DNA of 64,000 nt, from positions 1,302,001-1,366,000 of the forward strand of contig JAQFVV010006311.1 of NCBI GenBank assembly GCA_028023455.1, in the 5' to 3' direction. This DNA comes from Epiperipatus broadwayi (lineage: Eukaryota; Onychophora; Udeonychophora; Euonychophora; Peripatidae). Made by a program: the position numbers and the translations under genes. Shown here piece by piece: positions 1 to 12,179 of this stretch. The notes below the pieces were generated by a model. It saw only the letters and a program-made list of their open reading frames with translations, was not told the DNA's origin and made no database searches. Within the stretch, counting starts at the first letter, position 1, and each line of letters begins with the position of its first letter.

Positions 1-198
1 AAAGACCATGGTGTTTCTTGATCTTAAACTCAGAGGTAAAAAATCAATAAACTCCCAATAGAATACTACTGAATTTTAATAAATGGGTAAAAATGAGTAA
101 TTATAGTTTTTTTAAAAAAATGTTCACATTGAAAACCAAGCTAGCAATTGACATGTATTTCAATTGTTAGTTTAATTTTTGAGAGATAAAAAGTAGTA

Positions 199-338
199 AA
201 GCTACAATACCTCCATCAAGCGTTGTTAGCCGAGAGTTCATCACAACTACCTTGCAAGCAAGTAAGTGTTTGCAGACGGTTGTGGGTTCACGTCCCGGCC
301 GATGCTATGACATATGAAAAAAAAGAAGCTACAATACC
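199..338 (+). mobile_element. tRNA-derived SINE with 13-bp target-site duplication
   Basis: The body runs from about 212 to 325. It is bounded by the direct repeat AAGCTACAATACC at 199-211 and 326-338, a clean target-site duplication. Inside is a tRNA-like segment: an A-box-like TTAGCCGAGAGTTCATC near 226-242 and a good B box, GGGTTCACGTCCC, at 284-296. An A-rich end, GAAAAAAAAG, lies just before the right repeat. The B box, A-rich tail and target duplication together fit an RNA polymerase III SINE moved by LINE machinery. It is only about 114 bp long. The identical target duplication suggests a fairly recent insertion. The partner LINE cannot be named from this window. Confidence 0.8.
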
Positions 339-792
339 CTCTACACAAACAAGTGTGTGAATCTGAATCCATGTCAAACTGATTTAAAATATCAAAGAAT
401 AGGATTAGATTTTTTAAATGATATTATTTGCAATGATGTTTATACATACTAATAATTGTAACAATTCTGTAAATAATAATTATTTCGTATACATATATAT
501 GTATATACGCATATAATTATATAAAAACTCAAATAATTATTGTTGAATTTTTTTAGTTGCTTCTGGGTATTTTTAAAATTTTAATAATAGATTTTACAAT
601 GCTTACACAAAAGAATACATACTTGAACACATTCAGCACACAGATAATTTCTGAATTTTTTTTTGTTGTTATTGTTAAAAAATTATAAACATTAATAATT
701 TATAATTCTAGTTTTATTTTATACTTCTCTAAAATATTTCCAACCACTGATTGAAGTGTTTTCCTGAAGGTTTGTGATGATGGTGTTCTAGT
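339..792. other. AT-rich stretch with no recognisable feature
   Basis: No convincing coding frame, RNA gene or repeat boundary is visible. It contains short TA/GTATA runs only. Confidence 0.6.
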
Positions 793-1091
793 TGTATTTT
801 TATATTGGACTATTTCCATCATCTAATATGTGTCTTTAGAAAAAATTAACTTTATTTAAATATTCCAAATACATTCAACTGTTAGTAATAGCACATCAAA
901 CAGGTTAGTATATGCACAATGTTTCAAGAGGTATTATTCTCCCCTCTTCTTCAGGTGTTGCTGGCTTGACCAATGCCAGTACTGTATGGAATTTGAACCT
1001 GGGTCCTTATATTTATGAGTATTGAATTTTAAGGTAATTCTCTAACCAACTGAGCTATCCTGCCAAAGGCAGCAGTCTGTAGTAATTTCAT
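793..1091 (-). mobile_element. Inverted copy of the PLE tail (tRNA-like segment plus hammerhead-like core)
   Basis: The reverse complement of this block matches 1,785-2,093 almost end to end, so the two blocks form inverted arms around a Penelope-like fragment. Read on the minus strand it starts beside TGAAATTACTACAGA. It then has an A-box-like AGCTCAGTTGGTTAGAG, a B-box-like GGTTCAAATTCC, and then CTGAAGA (954-948), a 6-bp hairpin AAGAGG/CCTCTT and GAAAC (925-921). The order matches the tail that follows the PLE endonuclease at three places in this window, so I read it as the PLE 3' terminal region in inverted orientation rather than an unrelated SINE. It could also be a SINE captured by the PLE. 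Confidence 0.65.
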
Positions 1092-1784
1092 AGAAAAGAT
1101 CTATATAGAACAAAGTCTTATGAAAAATGGTTATCCATCAGCTGTTATTAAGAAAATGTTAAATAGACAACAAAAAGAACCATCAAGAGAAAAGACAATT
1201 ATTGGTACTGCAGTGTACCCATACATTCCAAAAATAGCAGACAAATTAAGGAAAATCTACAATCAGCATAACATCAGAACAGCTTTCCAGAGCCACACCA
1301 CACTATAAGGAATTCTAACATCTACAAACCTAAACTTGAAATGATGAAAAGAAGAAACTGCATCTATGAAATACCATGTGATTGTGGAAGAATATATATT
1401 GGTGAGACCAGTCATCTCATTGAAAATCACTTGCAAAAACACAAACTGATGATTAGAAGATAAAAAACAGTTGTGTCTAAAGTGGCAGATCATGTATGTG
1501 CCAATGAACATATGTTCAATTGGAAAATACAAAAATATTGGATAGAGATAAAGTGGCAGATCATGTATGTGCCAATGAACATATGTTCAATTGGAAAATA
1601 CAAAAATATTGGATAGAGGAGTAAAGGGCAAAAAGAAGAAAATTTAAAGAAGCTGCTCACATGACAATGGCAAAAAATCTCATAAGCCAACCTAGTGTGA
1701 CTATGCATAATATATGGAAACCACTAATCAACTTTGATTTTAGGAAAAAGTGAAGAAATCAGAAGGAAACTCATAGATAAGTAC
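1092..1784 (+). pseudogene. Penelope-like element fragment: RT end, linker and GIY-YIG-type endonuclease
   Basis: The readable frame gives MKNGYPSAVIKKMLNR, then YPYIPKIADKLRKIYNQHNI and TAFQSHTTL (1,120-1,308). After a one-base frame change it continues with NCIYEIPCDCG, RIYIGET and NHLQKHKLMIRR (about 1,356-1,460). The pair YEIPC and YIGET is the variant GIY-YIG endonuclease signature of Penelope-like retroelements, where the nuclease follows the reverse transcriptase. The motif VADHVCANEHMFNW is the usual endonuclease continuation. The RT domain is absent, so the copy is 5'-truncated. Stops follow MIRR and lie downstream, so it is dead. It is immediately flanked by inverted tails, a structure typical of PLE insertions. 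Confidence 0.85.
1480..1619 (+). repeat. 71-bp tandem duplication inside the PLE endonuclease
   Basis: The segment beginning AAGTGGCAGATCATG and ending near TTGGATAGAG occurs twice, at about 1,480-1,549 and 1,551-1,618, virtually identical. It duplicates the codons for the ADHVCANEHMFNW part of the endonuclease. Near identity points to a recent local slippage or unequal event, or to an assembly stutter. Confidence 0.85.
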
Positions 1785-2093
1785 ATGAAATTACTACAGA
1801 CTGTTGCCTTTGGCAGGATGGCTCAGTTGGTTAGAGTGTTACCTTAAAATTCAATACTCAAGAATCTAAGAACCCACATTCAAATCACATGCTAGTTCTG
1901 TCACTGGTCAGGCCAGCAACACCTGAAGAAGAGGGGGAAATAATACCTCTCAAAATATTGTGCATATACTAACCTGTTGATGTGCTATTACTAACAGTTG
2001 AATGTATTTGGAACATTTAAATAAAGTTAAATTTTTCTAAAGACATTCAATATACATATTAGATGATGGAAATGGTCCAATATAAAAATACAA
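1785..2093 (+). mobile_element. PLE 3' tail with tRNA-like segment
   Basis: It follows the PLE endonuclease directly. It contains TTTGGCAGGATGGCTCAG (1,810-1,827; A-box-like TGGCTCAGTTGG at 1,820-1,831) and a degraded B box, ACATTCAAATCAC, near 1,876-1,888. Further on are CTGAAGA (1,923-1,929), a hairpin GAGGG/CCTCT, and CAAAA where the inverted arm has GAAAC. It ends near AATATAAAAATACAA. Homologous tails follow the PLE fragments on the minus strand at 32,270-32,525 and 34,720-34,995, so the tRNA-like block is part of the element. Confidence 0.7.
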
Positions 2094-2536
2094 GTGATTG
2101 AAGTGGATTTGAAGTCCTTCAAACTGTTTGCAGTTTTTGGCTTTGCTATTTCAATATTGAAATTTCTTTATGTAATAACTTATTAGCTGATATTTTCAGT
2201 TTCTATTTTCCTTTGTAATTATTGAAATTTATGTGGGATTGTCTATCAATTAATATGAAAATGTTTATCTTCTTATTTGCACTTTCAGATTTGAATCTGG
2301 CTTTATCATATCAACTTTCTGAGATAATTTCTCTGTTTTGTAGTATATAAAAATTATATTATGCTGCAAATATATTTTTACTTACACATAAGTTTTATAA
2401 TATAAATATTTTTTTTAAATATAAGAGATATTCTTATTATTCCAATATAGTTGTATATGCAAAAAAATAACAAAGGAGATACTATTTTTTTAATTATTAT
2501 AACTAGATCAAATTATCATTTTATAATAAAGTTTTA
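2094..2536. other. AT-rich spacer, nothing recognised
   Basis: No coding frame or repeat that I can identify. Confidence 0.6.
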
Positions 2537-2957
2537 TAATAAATTTAATCAGCCATTTAAAGTATTGTGCGCTTTTTCACGAGTGTTAAATAATAAATGA
2601 GTACTTCCGCTTACAACACAAGATATAGTATTTAGGAAAGAATAAAATGAATCCACTTATTCAATCCAACCCAAATGCTTATAAATGGGCAAATCTTAAG
2701 TACTGTAAGTGAAAGTATGAGGATAGACTACTCAATTTAAACCACTGTTTTTACTTAAAGTGAGTAGTCTATCCTCACACTTTCACTTACAGTACTTAAG
2801 ATTTGCCCATATATAAGCATTTGGGTTGGATTGAATAAGTGGATTCATTTTATTCTTTCCTAAATACTATATCTTGTGTTGTAAGCGGAAGTACTCATTT
2901 ATTATTTAACACTCGTGAAAAAGCGCACAATAGCTTAAATGGCTGATTAAATTTATT
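2537..2957. mobile_element. Long nearly perfect palindrome (fold-back element or MITE)
   Basis: The left arm at about 2,537-2,734 is the reverse complement of the right arm at 2,761-2,957, with only a few mismatches in about 197 bp, around a 26-bp spacer. The inner arm ends are TGAGGATAGACTACTCA and TGAGTAGTCTATCCTCA. The outer ends include AATAAATTTAATCAGCC and its complement. There is no coding potential. Nearly intact arms imply a young insertion or active repair of the palindrome. A non-autonomous DNA transposon or fold-back element is most likely. I do not recognise the terminal sequence family, and no clear target duplication stands out. If transcribed it would form a long hairpin RNA. 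Confidence 0.85.
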
Positions 2958-4889
2958 ACAATTAGAAACAGTGCTAAAAATAAATAAAGTTTTATGTGAT
3001 GGTAAATTAATTTTCTATCTCAAAATTCATTGCCAGAAAATTATCAAAAATCAATGAATTTGCTTTTGGCCTGTTTTTTTAAATATGAGTGCCTTCCTAC
3101 TCTCTATGTTTGATTAATTGAAAGGAATAAAAATTCACAATCTACTATTTGATTACTCAAATGGCACATGAATTTCTAAAATCAAACATATAATTACTAC
3201 TATTGTTTAATTTTGAATATGTCTTTATGCTGAGCAATTTAAGTTATACCATTTTTAGTAACATGCTTTTATGCTAAAGAAAAATGCTAAAAATCTTAAT
3301 TAAAAACAAAACAAAAAACAAATCAAACAATTTACTTCTTTTGATATATTTTTAGCCTAGGACCATGTTTATGCATTAATTGTTATAATTAAAAAAACAT
3401 AAAAGCATGAATAAAGTTTTAAATTTTATAAGATTTTTAATATTTTAAAAAATCTTAATCTATTTTTAATTTAATCATAAAATATGATTACTTTCATGTA
3501 GAGTTTAAAAATATCAATTTCCTTTGAGGCTAATTTTTACATAATTTAATAATGAATTTATGATAATATATTTTCTCACTAAGTTTTAATTTTTATAGCT
3601 AAATAATTTTTCTAACTAAATGATCTTTAAAATAAATTAGAAAACTATTGATATTATAAACTTTTAAATTTTAAACTTTTCTGAATGAATAAAATTTCAC
3701 CTTTTTGATGATAATTGCTATCAGAATATTATATATTTAAGAGCAAAAAATGTAACAGCTTTTAAATAGACCACTGCAGAGAAAAAAAAATCTTCAATAA
3801 TCCCAAATGCCAATCAATGAAGAAGTAAACACTGATCAATATTGCTAATGCTGATAAACTTGTTTTACTCTAACTAAAAATAACAAATATCACTTTTGCA
3901 AATAATTTTTGAATGACTAGCTAGATTAGCTATAGATTATCTATGGAAAAAATGTAAATCTTGTTCAAAACTCTAAAGTCTTATCTAGTTCAATTTGAAC
4001 ACCAATTCATGGATAAAGAAGATGGATATGGTTAATCGATATGTTTCAAACCTTAGGAGAAAAAAACATTGATTTATAGAAGAGCCACTCAGCAACTACC
4101 TTTTCTATTATGGTATTAAAATTGATAACCTGAAGCTTTCCACTAGTTTAAGGTTTGAACATTAAGAGGTAGTTTACTTAGATGGACTTAATACTTAGAT
4201 AGTAAATATTTTAATTTTTCAGCATTCTTATTACTCTTTAATTATCTTGGTATTACAGTTTGACAAATTCTTAATGTCTATTACTTGTTAATTATTTATT
4301 CAAATATTCATTATCAAATTATATGTGTTACATCCACACATACACATGAATTTACACACATATATCATTCATAAATTTGTATGTCATATGTGTATATATA
4401 ATATTTAAAAAGCATAACAATTAAATATATTTTAAGCTTCTTTTTTAAAATGTTTTTATCTAGTTATATGTTTTATTTTATCACTTATAAAGTTATTTTA
4501 ACAAGTCATTAACATATTAATGACTTTAAGTACTGTAGTTATTAAATAAAAATGAAGAAAAATAGCAAATATGTATATTTTTTTAAAAAATACTAAATAT
4601 TAATATCTTTTAAAAGTGCAATAGAGTTTTAACAAAAAAAATCTGTTGTTCACTTTGTTCCAATGACAGATTATCCCACAAATCCATTAGGCATCTACTT
4701 AAGGCTTGGACAAAACAGTTTTGTTCACAAGAAACAGACAAACAAAAACTGTCAAATTCTTTTATTGAAAATCAACTCATTGTAGTTAAATAAAAAACAC
4801 GTGATTGTGATGCTCAGCTAATGTTTAAAGAGTAGTCATATAAGTCTTAGTTTGTAATTTGGTACAAGAGAATTGTGTGATTTTTTAAC
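2958..4889. other. AT-rich, no gene recognised
   Basis: No supported coding region. There are scattered poly-A/T runs and one short ACACATAC-type low-complexity patch near 4,330-4,400. Confidence 0.6.
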
Positions 4890-7150
4890 ACTCATTTGAA
4901 GAAAAAGAGTGTAGCTCTAGAGAAAAATTAGAGACAATCTTAAATAAGTATGTAATGGACATAGAAAAGATGTTAGACATAAAGAAAAGAGTAATAACAA
5001 ACATGATGAGGCAGGGAAGAAATTGAAAAATGGCTAGGCAAGAGGTTTAGATGGATGGACAGCAGAGATTGTGAAAAATTTGGGAAAATAGGAGAAAATT
5101 AAATCTATTATCATACTTTAATAAAATGGTACAGAATATAGAATTTCCAGATAGCTGGAATAATATAAGAGTAAGGCTATTATTTAAAGGAAAGGGTAAT
5201 GACTATAGAAAAGTAAACAATTATAGACTGATAGTAGTAACATCAGTATTATACAAGGTTTTTGCATATATGGTGGCAAAATAGATGGAAAAAATAATGT
5301 AGTGGGAGAAATGCAAGAGGGTTTAAGAATGAATAGGCATATAGGAGATAGTTTTTTTGTAGACAGACAACTTATATATATATATATGAGTAAGAATACA
5401 AGTAGGCAGTTATATATGGTCTTTATAGATATAGAAAAGACATATAATAGAGTAAATAGGAATAGATTATGGGTAAATTTAGTAAATTTGGGAATAAATG
5501 GAGCTTTGGTGGATCTTATTAAGGGATTGTATGAAAATAATTACTATACATGTCAATTAAAAATATAGAATCAGTGAGAGTTAAAAATGGGGTGGAACTA
5601 AGGCAAGGATGCCCAATGTTATCTATTTTGTTTTTGTTATATTTGAAAGAAATGGAGAAAGCAATAGAATAAAAAGATGGGTAGAGATATTAATATATGG
5701 CAAGCGAGTGTATAAATTATCAGGTATTTTATTTGCTGATGATATCTTCTTGGGCATATCTTCTTGTGCACAGAAAGTAGGGAAGATATTGTGCAAAGGT
5801 AGGTAAAGGGATGGGGATTATGATGACAAATACTGAAGAAAGAGAGGAGAAATAATTTTTATTGGGCGATACAAAGTTAAATGTGATGAATAGGTATAAC
5901 TATTTGGGAATCGTCTTAAGTAATCAGAGAAATTTCTTGGATGAATGGGAGAAAAAATTGATAAATGAAACAAAGAAGAGAAAAGGAATGATAAAGAAAT
6001 TAACAGTACTTTTTTATATAATAAATATGATACAGCAATAATTATATGGAAGGGAGTGGCAATAGTAGGGTTAACTTATGATAACAATGCATTATTTATT
6101 AGTAAAGGGGTGTTAGATTATTTAGAAAATGTACAAAGAGAATTAGGAAGACATGTATTAGATGCAGATGTTGAATGGAAAAGGAGGCAATTCAAGAAAA
6201 AATGGGATGGCCAAGTTTTTATACGAGAGATGCCAAAAGCAAAATAAAAATTGGTACATTACAATTTATGGATAATAAGAAAATAGCTAAAATAGTATTT
6301 AATTGGGTTACAAGTAAAAGACAGGCAACAAAATGGATGAGAAAGATAGTATACAGAATATTTGGATAAAGACTTAGTATACTTGTAAAAAGATAGGATT
6401 ATTGTATTAGGAGGATTGTTGAGTGTTATAGTGGCAAAAAATGGAATAGAAGAATAGATACATTAATAAAAAATAAAAATTGGAGAGATGGAGAACACTA
6501 ATATGGAGAGTAAAAAATGTTTAAATATGTATAGAAGTAAATGGAATATTGGATGTGTGTTAATTTATGAAAATAGCAAGGAAAGTAGTTTACTGTTTAA
6601 GGCTCAAACAAGTTCATTACCAACAAGGGAATATACAAATAAACGGAGAAATGTGGTAATTTAGTCTGCAAGTTATGTAAGGAAGTCATGGAAAACATTA
6701 GGCATATGCTCATTGAATGTAAATGCTTACAAGCAAAAATGTCACAAATATTGAAGTTGTGAGAGAATAAATACAAACAAAGTGATTGTACAGAAAATAG
6801 TTTCTTGGTTTTAATGCTGAATTTGGAAAAAGATAAAGAGGATCTAGATATAAAGGCCATAGATTGAACAAAAATAATGTAAAAATGGGAAAGAGCAGGA
6901 TAGAGAAGAATATGGGAAAAATTTAAGAGTGGAGCATGGAAAAAGAAGGGAATGTGGCCAATAGGTTTCTTTGGGCATTGTGGCTGAGAGATTCCTAAAT
7001 GATAAAGGAGAAGCCATAGAGCATCACATACAGTTTTGACATGAGCAAAAATGATATTAAATAAGAAGTTTGAGAGTCTAGCAACAAAAAGAAGAAAAAA
7101 AATGAATTTAAAAAGACATCTTAGACAGTAATCTAGCAGAAACACTCAAT
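4890..7150 (+). pseudogene. Degenerate non-LTR retrotransposon (LINE) ORF2 with reverse transcriptase
   Basis: Several frames together give an ordered RT. The start is GLDGWTAEIVK and FNKMVQNIEFPDSWNN (about 5,040-5,160), then NNYRLIVVTSVLYKVFAYMV. GEMQEGLRMNRHIGDS and LYMVFIDIEKTYNRVNR (5,302-5,460) are the palm region with the first catalytic Asp. LRQGCPMLSILF follows, then FADD at 5,731-5,742, the RT active site. Next are RYNYLGIVLSNQRNFLDEW and KGVAIVGLTYDNN. The C-terminus has a zinc-knuckle pattern, CKLCKEV with HMLIECKC (6,665-6,727). Frameshifts and stops interrupt it repeatedly and I see no endonuclease domain upstream, so it is a 5'-truncated dead copy. RT, FADD and terminal CCHC are general LINE features. 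I do not assign a clade. Confidence 0.85.
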
Positions 7151-9689
7151 AAATAAAAAGTTATTTAATATAAACTAAGTATTTCTCATAAAAAATATTG
7201 ATATTATGAACATTAATTTTTTACATCAGGAAAAATTAAAAAAATAAGTTTGGGAAATATTCTCAAACTTGAAAACAAAAAAATATTTAGACTGTTTAGA
7301 ATAATTGTAGATACACTCACTAAGTAAATGTGGATAAAATGAATAGAAAAGTATTGAAATTATAAGGATAATAAAAACCAGTTTACTCATTATTATTTGT
7401 GCAGAATATTAAATGCATAATAGTAATGTTGAGTATACTTAAATCAAATTATGAGTGTATTTTGATAAGCAATGATAGTCTGGATGATGCTGTTGGCAAC
7501 TTCTTTAATTTATTTGTCTATGTTAAAGAAGCAAAAGTTATTTTCAAAACACAAAAATCAGAATTCAATCAGTTAAATTCTTATAGACGCTACAATCATA
7601 TGCTATTGCTGTATTCAACATATTTAACAGAACTCCCATATTTGATGAATAAAAAAGTTTCAAGAATCATAGAAAGATCTTCCTCTCAAATTTAGGAAAC
7701 TGTACTTTCCAGGGGAAAAGTCAAACCAGTAACTGATAAATTTTATGTTTTTTAATGTTAAATCTTTGAGCAGTTTAGACCATTGATAAAAGGTGAGATT
7801 AAAAAAATAAATGTTAATCAATTTGCAATTAAGAAAAAAAAAATCTGAAGATTGCTATATTATTGAATTATTATACTTGAACTAATACTTTAAGTAATCA
7901 ATCATTTGACTTTCTAAACAACTGAATATACAATAAATAAACAACTTAAAAAAATAATATTCAACATAATTCTTTCATTGCACATAAATCAATTATTTAT
8001 CGCTATACAGTATATTGAATTAAGAACAATAGAATTATATATATAGTCATAATGTCCAATTTAATCCCACTGCTTTAATATATACCCTTTTCAAGGTTAT
8101 GAAATAAAAAATATACAATCTCTTGTATATAAAAGATTATTTATGTACTTATATAAAAAAACAGACTTTTTCATATATTGTTAATCAGTTTTTCTTTTGT
8201 CAGGAAACCTATAAGCATAAAATGGCTGCTTATTTTTAATGTCCTGGTGTCATAGGCTTTAATTTTCTTGCAAATCATGAATTTCAGGATAAAATTTGAA
8301 ACAAGTGTAAACACATTATTAATTTGACCTTATAGTCAACAGATCATAATAATTAATATAGCATTTTAACAACCACATGATCTATTGCCAATTAATTGTA
8401 AATTAATAAATATAGCATTATTAATTGAATTTAAGTCAATAAATTATAGGAAAGAGTTATAGTATATCATTAAGCTGTATTTACACATGATTCAAGCCAG
8501 AATTTCAACCTGAATTCCAACATTTGTGAGAAAATCAAGATCTATAATACTTTGAAACTAAGAATAAATTAATGCTTTATTATTTCAGATTTTCGGACAA
8601 AAAAATTGAGTATTTGTATTTATAGTGAAAGCACATAAATAAATTGCTTGTTTCTATTTATATTTTATGTATACATTTAGTGAAATAGATGTTGCATGTC
8701 TATTTTATGATTGTTCATGCAGTCACACATATGGTATGTTTGGCTACAAATAGTTGTGAAGCAGTGTGAAAAAGAAACAAAATAATTTTAAAATAATGTA
8801 AATTGGGTTCAGAAAAAAATGATATTTTATGGGGAAAAAATACTGTAGTAAGTTAATTTTTTTAAATTAAAATTATTTTTAAAATGTATATAAGAAAATA
8901 ATTGTGGTAGTAAATATTTGGATGAACGAATAGAATGTTATATTCCTTTCAAAACACAACCAGATTAGGTGGATTGAAATGAATTTAATAAAAAATAAAA
9001 TTATAATTAAAGTATTTAAATAGAAACAACAAAAAATATTTTGACACTTTTTAAAATAAATAAAAAAAGATGAACAAATGTGTTTTTAAAAATAATTTAA
9101 ACAAAAAAAAAGAATTAAGATTGATTTTATATTTTTATGTAATTATAATTGCCTTGTTTTTGGAAAGACAATAATGTTTTTTATGAATAGATAAACTATA
9201 ATTTATCGTTTCTACCTAAAAAAAAGTTAATTATAAAGGAAAAAATTTCACTCAAGTATAATTATGCATTTATTTAAGGTTTGAGAAGAAAAAAACAAGT
9301 GAGATCAGACTATATATATGGGGTGTGTTGCTTTTGGGGAAAACTTGGAGTTCAACACCATAAAAGTGTTAATGTGAACTTCCTTGTCTAAAATCCAGGA
9401 ACATCCATCAACTTCAAATTGAAGTCTATTTTTGATCCAATCACATTTTTGCAACTTTAAAACATCTTTTAAATGAAGTTTTAATACTTACTGGAATGAG
9501 AAATCTAGTTACAATGAACAGGCAATTAGTTATCCAACAAAATTTATTAAGCACAATTCTAAGTCAGCACAGACATTTTTATTACTGAGTAAATGGTCAT
9601 CCTAGTCTTGTATGAAAATGTTGTTTGCAAATAAATCAACAAGAAAAATTCTGGACATGAAAGAACTGTCTTACATTATTTAAATCATA
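7151..9689. other. No gene recognised
   Basis: One open frame on the plus strand (7,399-7,695, 98 residues) has no motif, signal peptide or family resemblance that I recognise. Its composition is what AT-rich DNA yields by chance. The rest is low-complexity AT-rich sequence. Confidence 0.55.
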
Positions 9690-10240
9690 ATAAATAATAA
9701 AAAATATTATATACAACAGTTATATATATATATATTTAATAATTATACATAAAAAGCCTTTTTTGGCACATGGTTTTGTGTCATTTTAAATGCTAAGCTT
9801 CTACTTTAATGTTAACTAATTATTGCATATAGAATGCTATCAAATGTTCTAAGATGGAACTAAAATAATGATAACAAAGTAAAACATGACTAAAATAGAA
9901 TAAAATTATGATACAGAGATTCAATAAAATTTCAAAAAATTAACTATGTAACACAGGGCATATTTTATTTATTTTATGTATTGTTGTGTTATATAGTTAA
10001 TTCTTTTAAATTTCATTGAATCTCTGTATCATAATTTTAATCTATTTTATTTGTATTTTATTTTGTCATTGTTGTTATTTTGCTTCCCTCATAGAACACT
10101 AGATAAAATTCCATATACAATAATTAGTTAATATTAAAAAAGTTTCTTAATATTCGAAAAGGGCAGAAAACCATATGCTGAAAAAGACTTTTTGTGTGTA
10201 TATATATATAGCTATTGTATATAATATTTTTATTATTTAT
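9690..10240. mobile_element. Second long palindrome (fold-back/MITE-like)
   Basis: The left arm at about 9,690-9,955 pairs with the right arm at about 9,985-10,240. Matching inner ends are TAACTATGTAACACA and TGTGTTATATAGTTA, and outer ends are TAAATAATAAAAAATATT and its complement. The arms are about 260 bp with visible substitutions and small indels, so the element is older than the palindrome at 2.5 kb and not related to it in sequence. There is no coding content. Terminal AT-richness hides any target duplication. Confidence 0.8.
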
Positions 10241-12043
10241 ATAAAAAAACAGCATAATGGATTTCATTAATTTTCATTTTTGGTAATACTATTTAAATCT
10301 TATAAGAAGCTACATGGGAATTTTTGTCAAGAAATTGCTTCATTACTACAAGAACATAAGTTGTTTGAATTGAAATACCTTTAATTATTTGCTTAAAAAA
10401 ACTTTCAACATTTCATTAACATTGTTAATATGTAAATCAACATTTATCAATATTATGAATCTTTAAAATATCTTGCTCTGTCTTCCTATATATATATATA
10501 CATGAGTGTGTAATTCGCTTAATAAATAATATTTACATACGTTACTGTTTATTAATTTTTCATGTATATATTTTAGATCGAAAAAATAATATGCGGTAAA
10601 CTGACGATTGAAATGTATATAGATGTATGTGAAAGCCAAATATGATTTACTTTATAATTGATTTAAAAATAGTGACTTGACTTGTGCTACATTTTAGTTT
10701 AATATTTAAATCTTGTTTAAAAGAAACTATAAAACAAATAATTTGCTACTTCTTATTAATATATTAAAAAAAAACTGGTACCAGGTAAAAAAAGAAAAAA
10801 TACACGTTCTTCCTTTATAAGATAAGCAGTTAATATCGAGAAAAAATATATAAAAAAGTTATAGTTTTAATAAAAATGTGGTAATAATATTTCAATTGGA
10901 AATATAATTCTAAGCTTTAATTAAATTAATCTGATAGCACAATAGTCATGAAACAATAAGAAGATTATAAGTTGATAGATACAGTGCATTCAGAAATATG
11001 TGCCAGTATACAAGAACTTTGTATTAATCAACATTGATAATATATGTTTTATATTTTGAATTTTATTATGTAGTAGCAGTTTTTTATGAACTATAGTTTA
11101 TAGTTGAGTATATTTTTAATATTCAAATATTTAGGTATTATTTAAAATTAGAAATGTTTAAACAACAAGGATATTGTGTTATAAGATGTAGAATTTAAAG
11201 ACTGACCACCTCTATAAATTATGATTAGTTTATGAAAGATATCAATGAAATTATGCATAATTATGTAATATATTTCCTAGCATTTATATGGGAGATGTAT
11301 CCATAGACTAAAACTTTATTTTTTTTGAATACATATGTGATCACTGAGATTCTACATGACTATGTAAATGTATTATATTTCTGGGAGTCATAAATATATG
11401 AAATTTTATACAAACTACATCAAAGGCATTAAGTATTTGTTGACAGCCATCAGTGCTTGATCATATCATTACGGTAAGTTCTGTAGTTTACATAAAATAT
11501 AATTTAAAATATTGCTAAAAAAATTTAACTACTTATTGCTAGGTTGAAAAGTGCTAATTTGACATGAATTTATAAGTATTTATTTATATTAATGAAAAAT
11601 ATAATTTAAATTGGAAACTTGTAAGATTAATATAAGTGGATTATTAATTGTTTTATGTTAAATAGAAGTGAACTATATTCAACAAAGAAGGCTAAATGAA
11701 AGGTCTCATTATACACTGATATAGAATGGATAACATTTTTGGAGATTTGCAATAAAGAACTGCATACCCTGTTTAACTAAAGTATAAATAAGTAATTTTT
11801 TTATTGTTATTAATTAAACATTATCACAGTCCTATTTATTATATGAACATTATCAGAACAGAATATTAATTCCATGGTATTTCATTGAGAAATAGTTTTT
11901 GTGATATCATGAAAACATTTCTTGATAGTTTTCATCAAGTGGCACCCAGATTATGATGATGATCATGAATTCAACCCTGAAGGATACTTTATTTTCTTTT
12001 TAGTGTTAATATGTTTGTCTGATATTATAAATATTGATACAAA

Positions 12044-12046
<3 letters not shown>
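10241..12046. other. AT-rich, nothing recognised
   Basis: No supported gene, RNA or repeat boundary. Confidence 0.6.
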
Positions 12047-12091
<45 letters not shown>

Positions 12092-12137
12092 CCATAATCC
12101 TCTGATCATTACTATATATATATATATATAGTAATGG
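12047..12137. repeat. (TA)n microsatellite and adjacent small palindrome
   Basis: There is an uninterrupted TA run at about 12,047-12,089. A short palindrome follows at about 12,105-12,137, with CATTACTA and TAGTAATG arms around another TA run. Confidence 0.95.
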
Positions 12138-12179
12138 CAGGTAGGTATGCAAAAATGTAAGGATATCAAAATCATCATA

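Noticed and set aside
1263-1708. Two overlapping minus-strand frames
   Set aside because: They are antisense to the PLE endonuclease and contain the 71-bp duplication, which explains the repeated peptide.
1811-1890. Functional tRNA gene at the PLE tail
   Set aside because: The A box is good, but the A-B distance is too long, the B box is degraded and no cloverleaf forms; it repeats as part of an element.
6597-7145. 182-residue minus-strand open frame, the longest in the window
   Set aside because: It lies antisense to the LINE C-terminus with its zinc-knuckle motif on the plus strand; it is a shadow.
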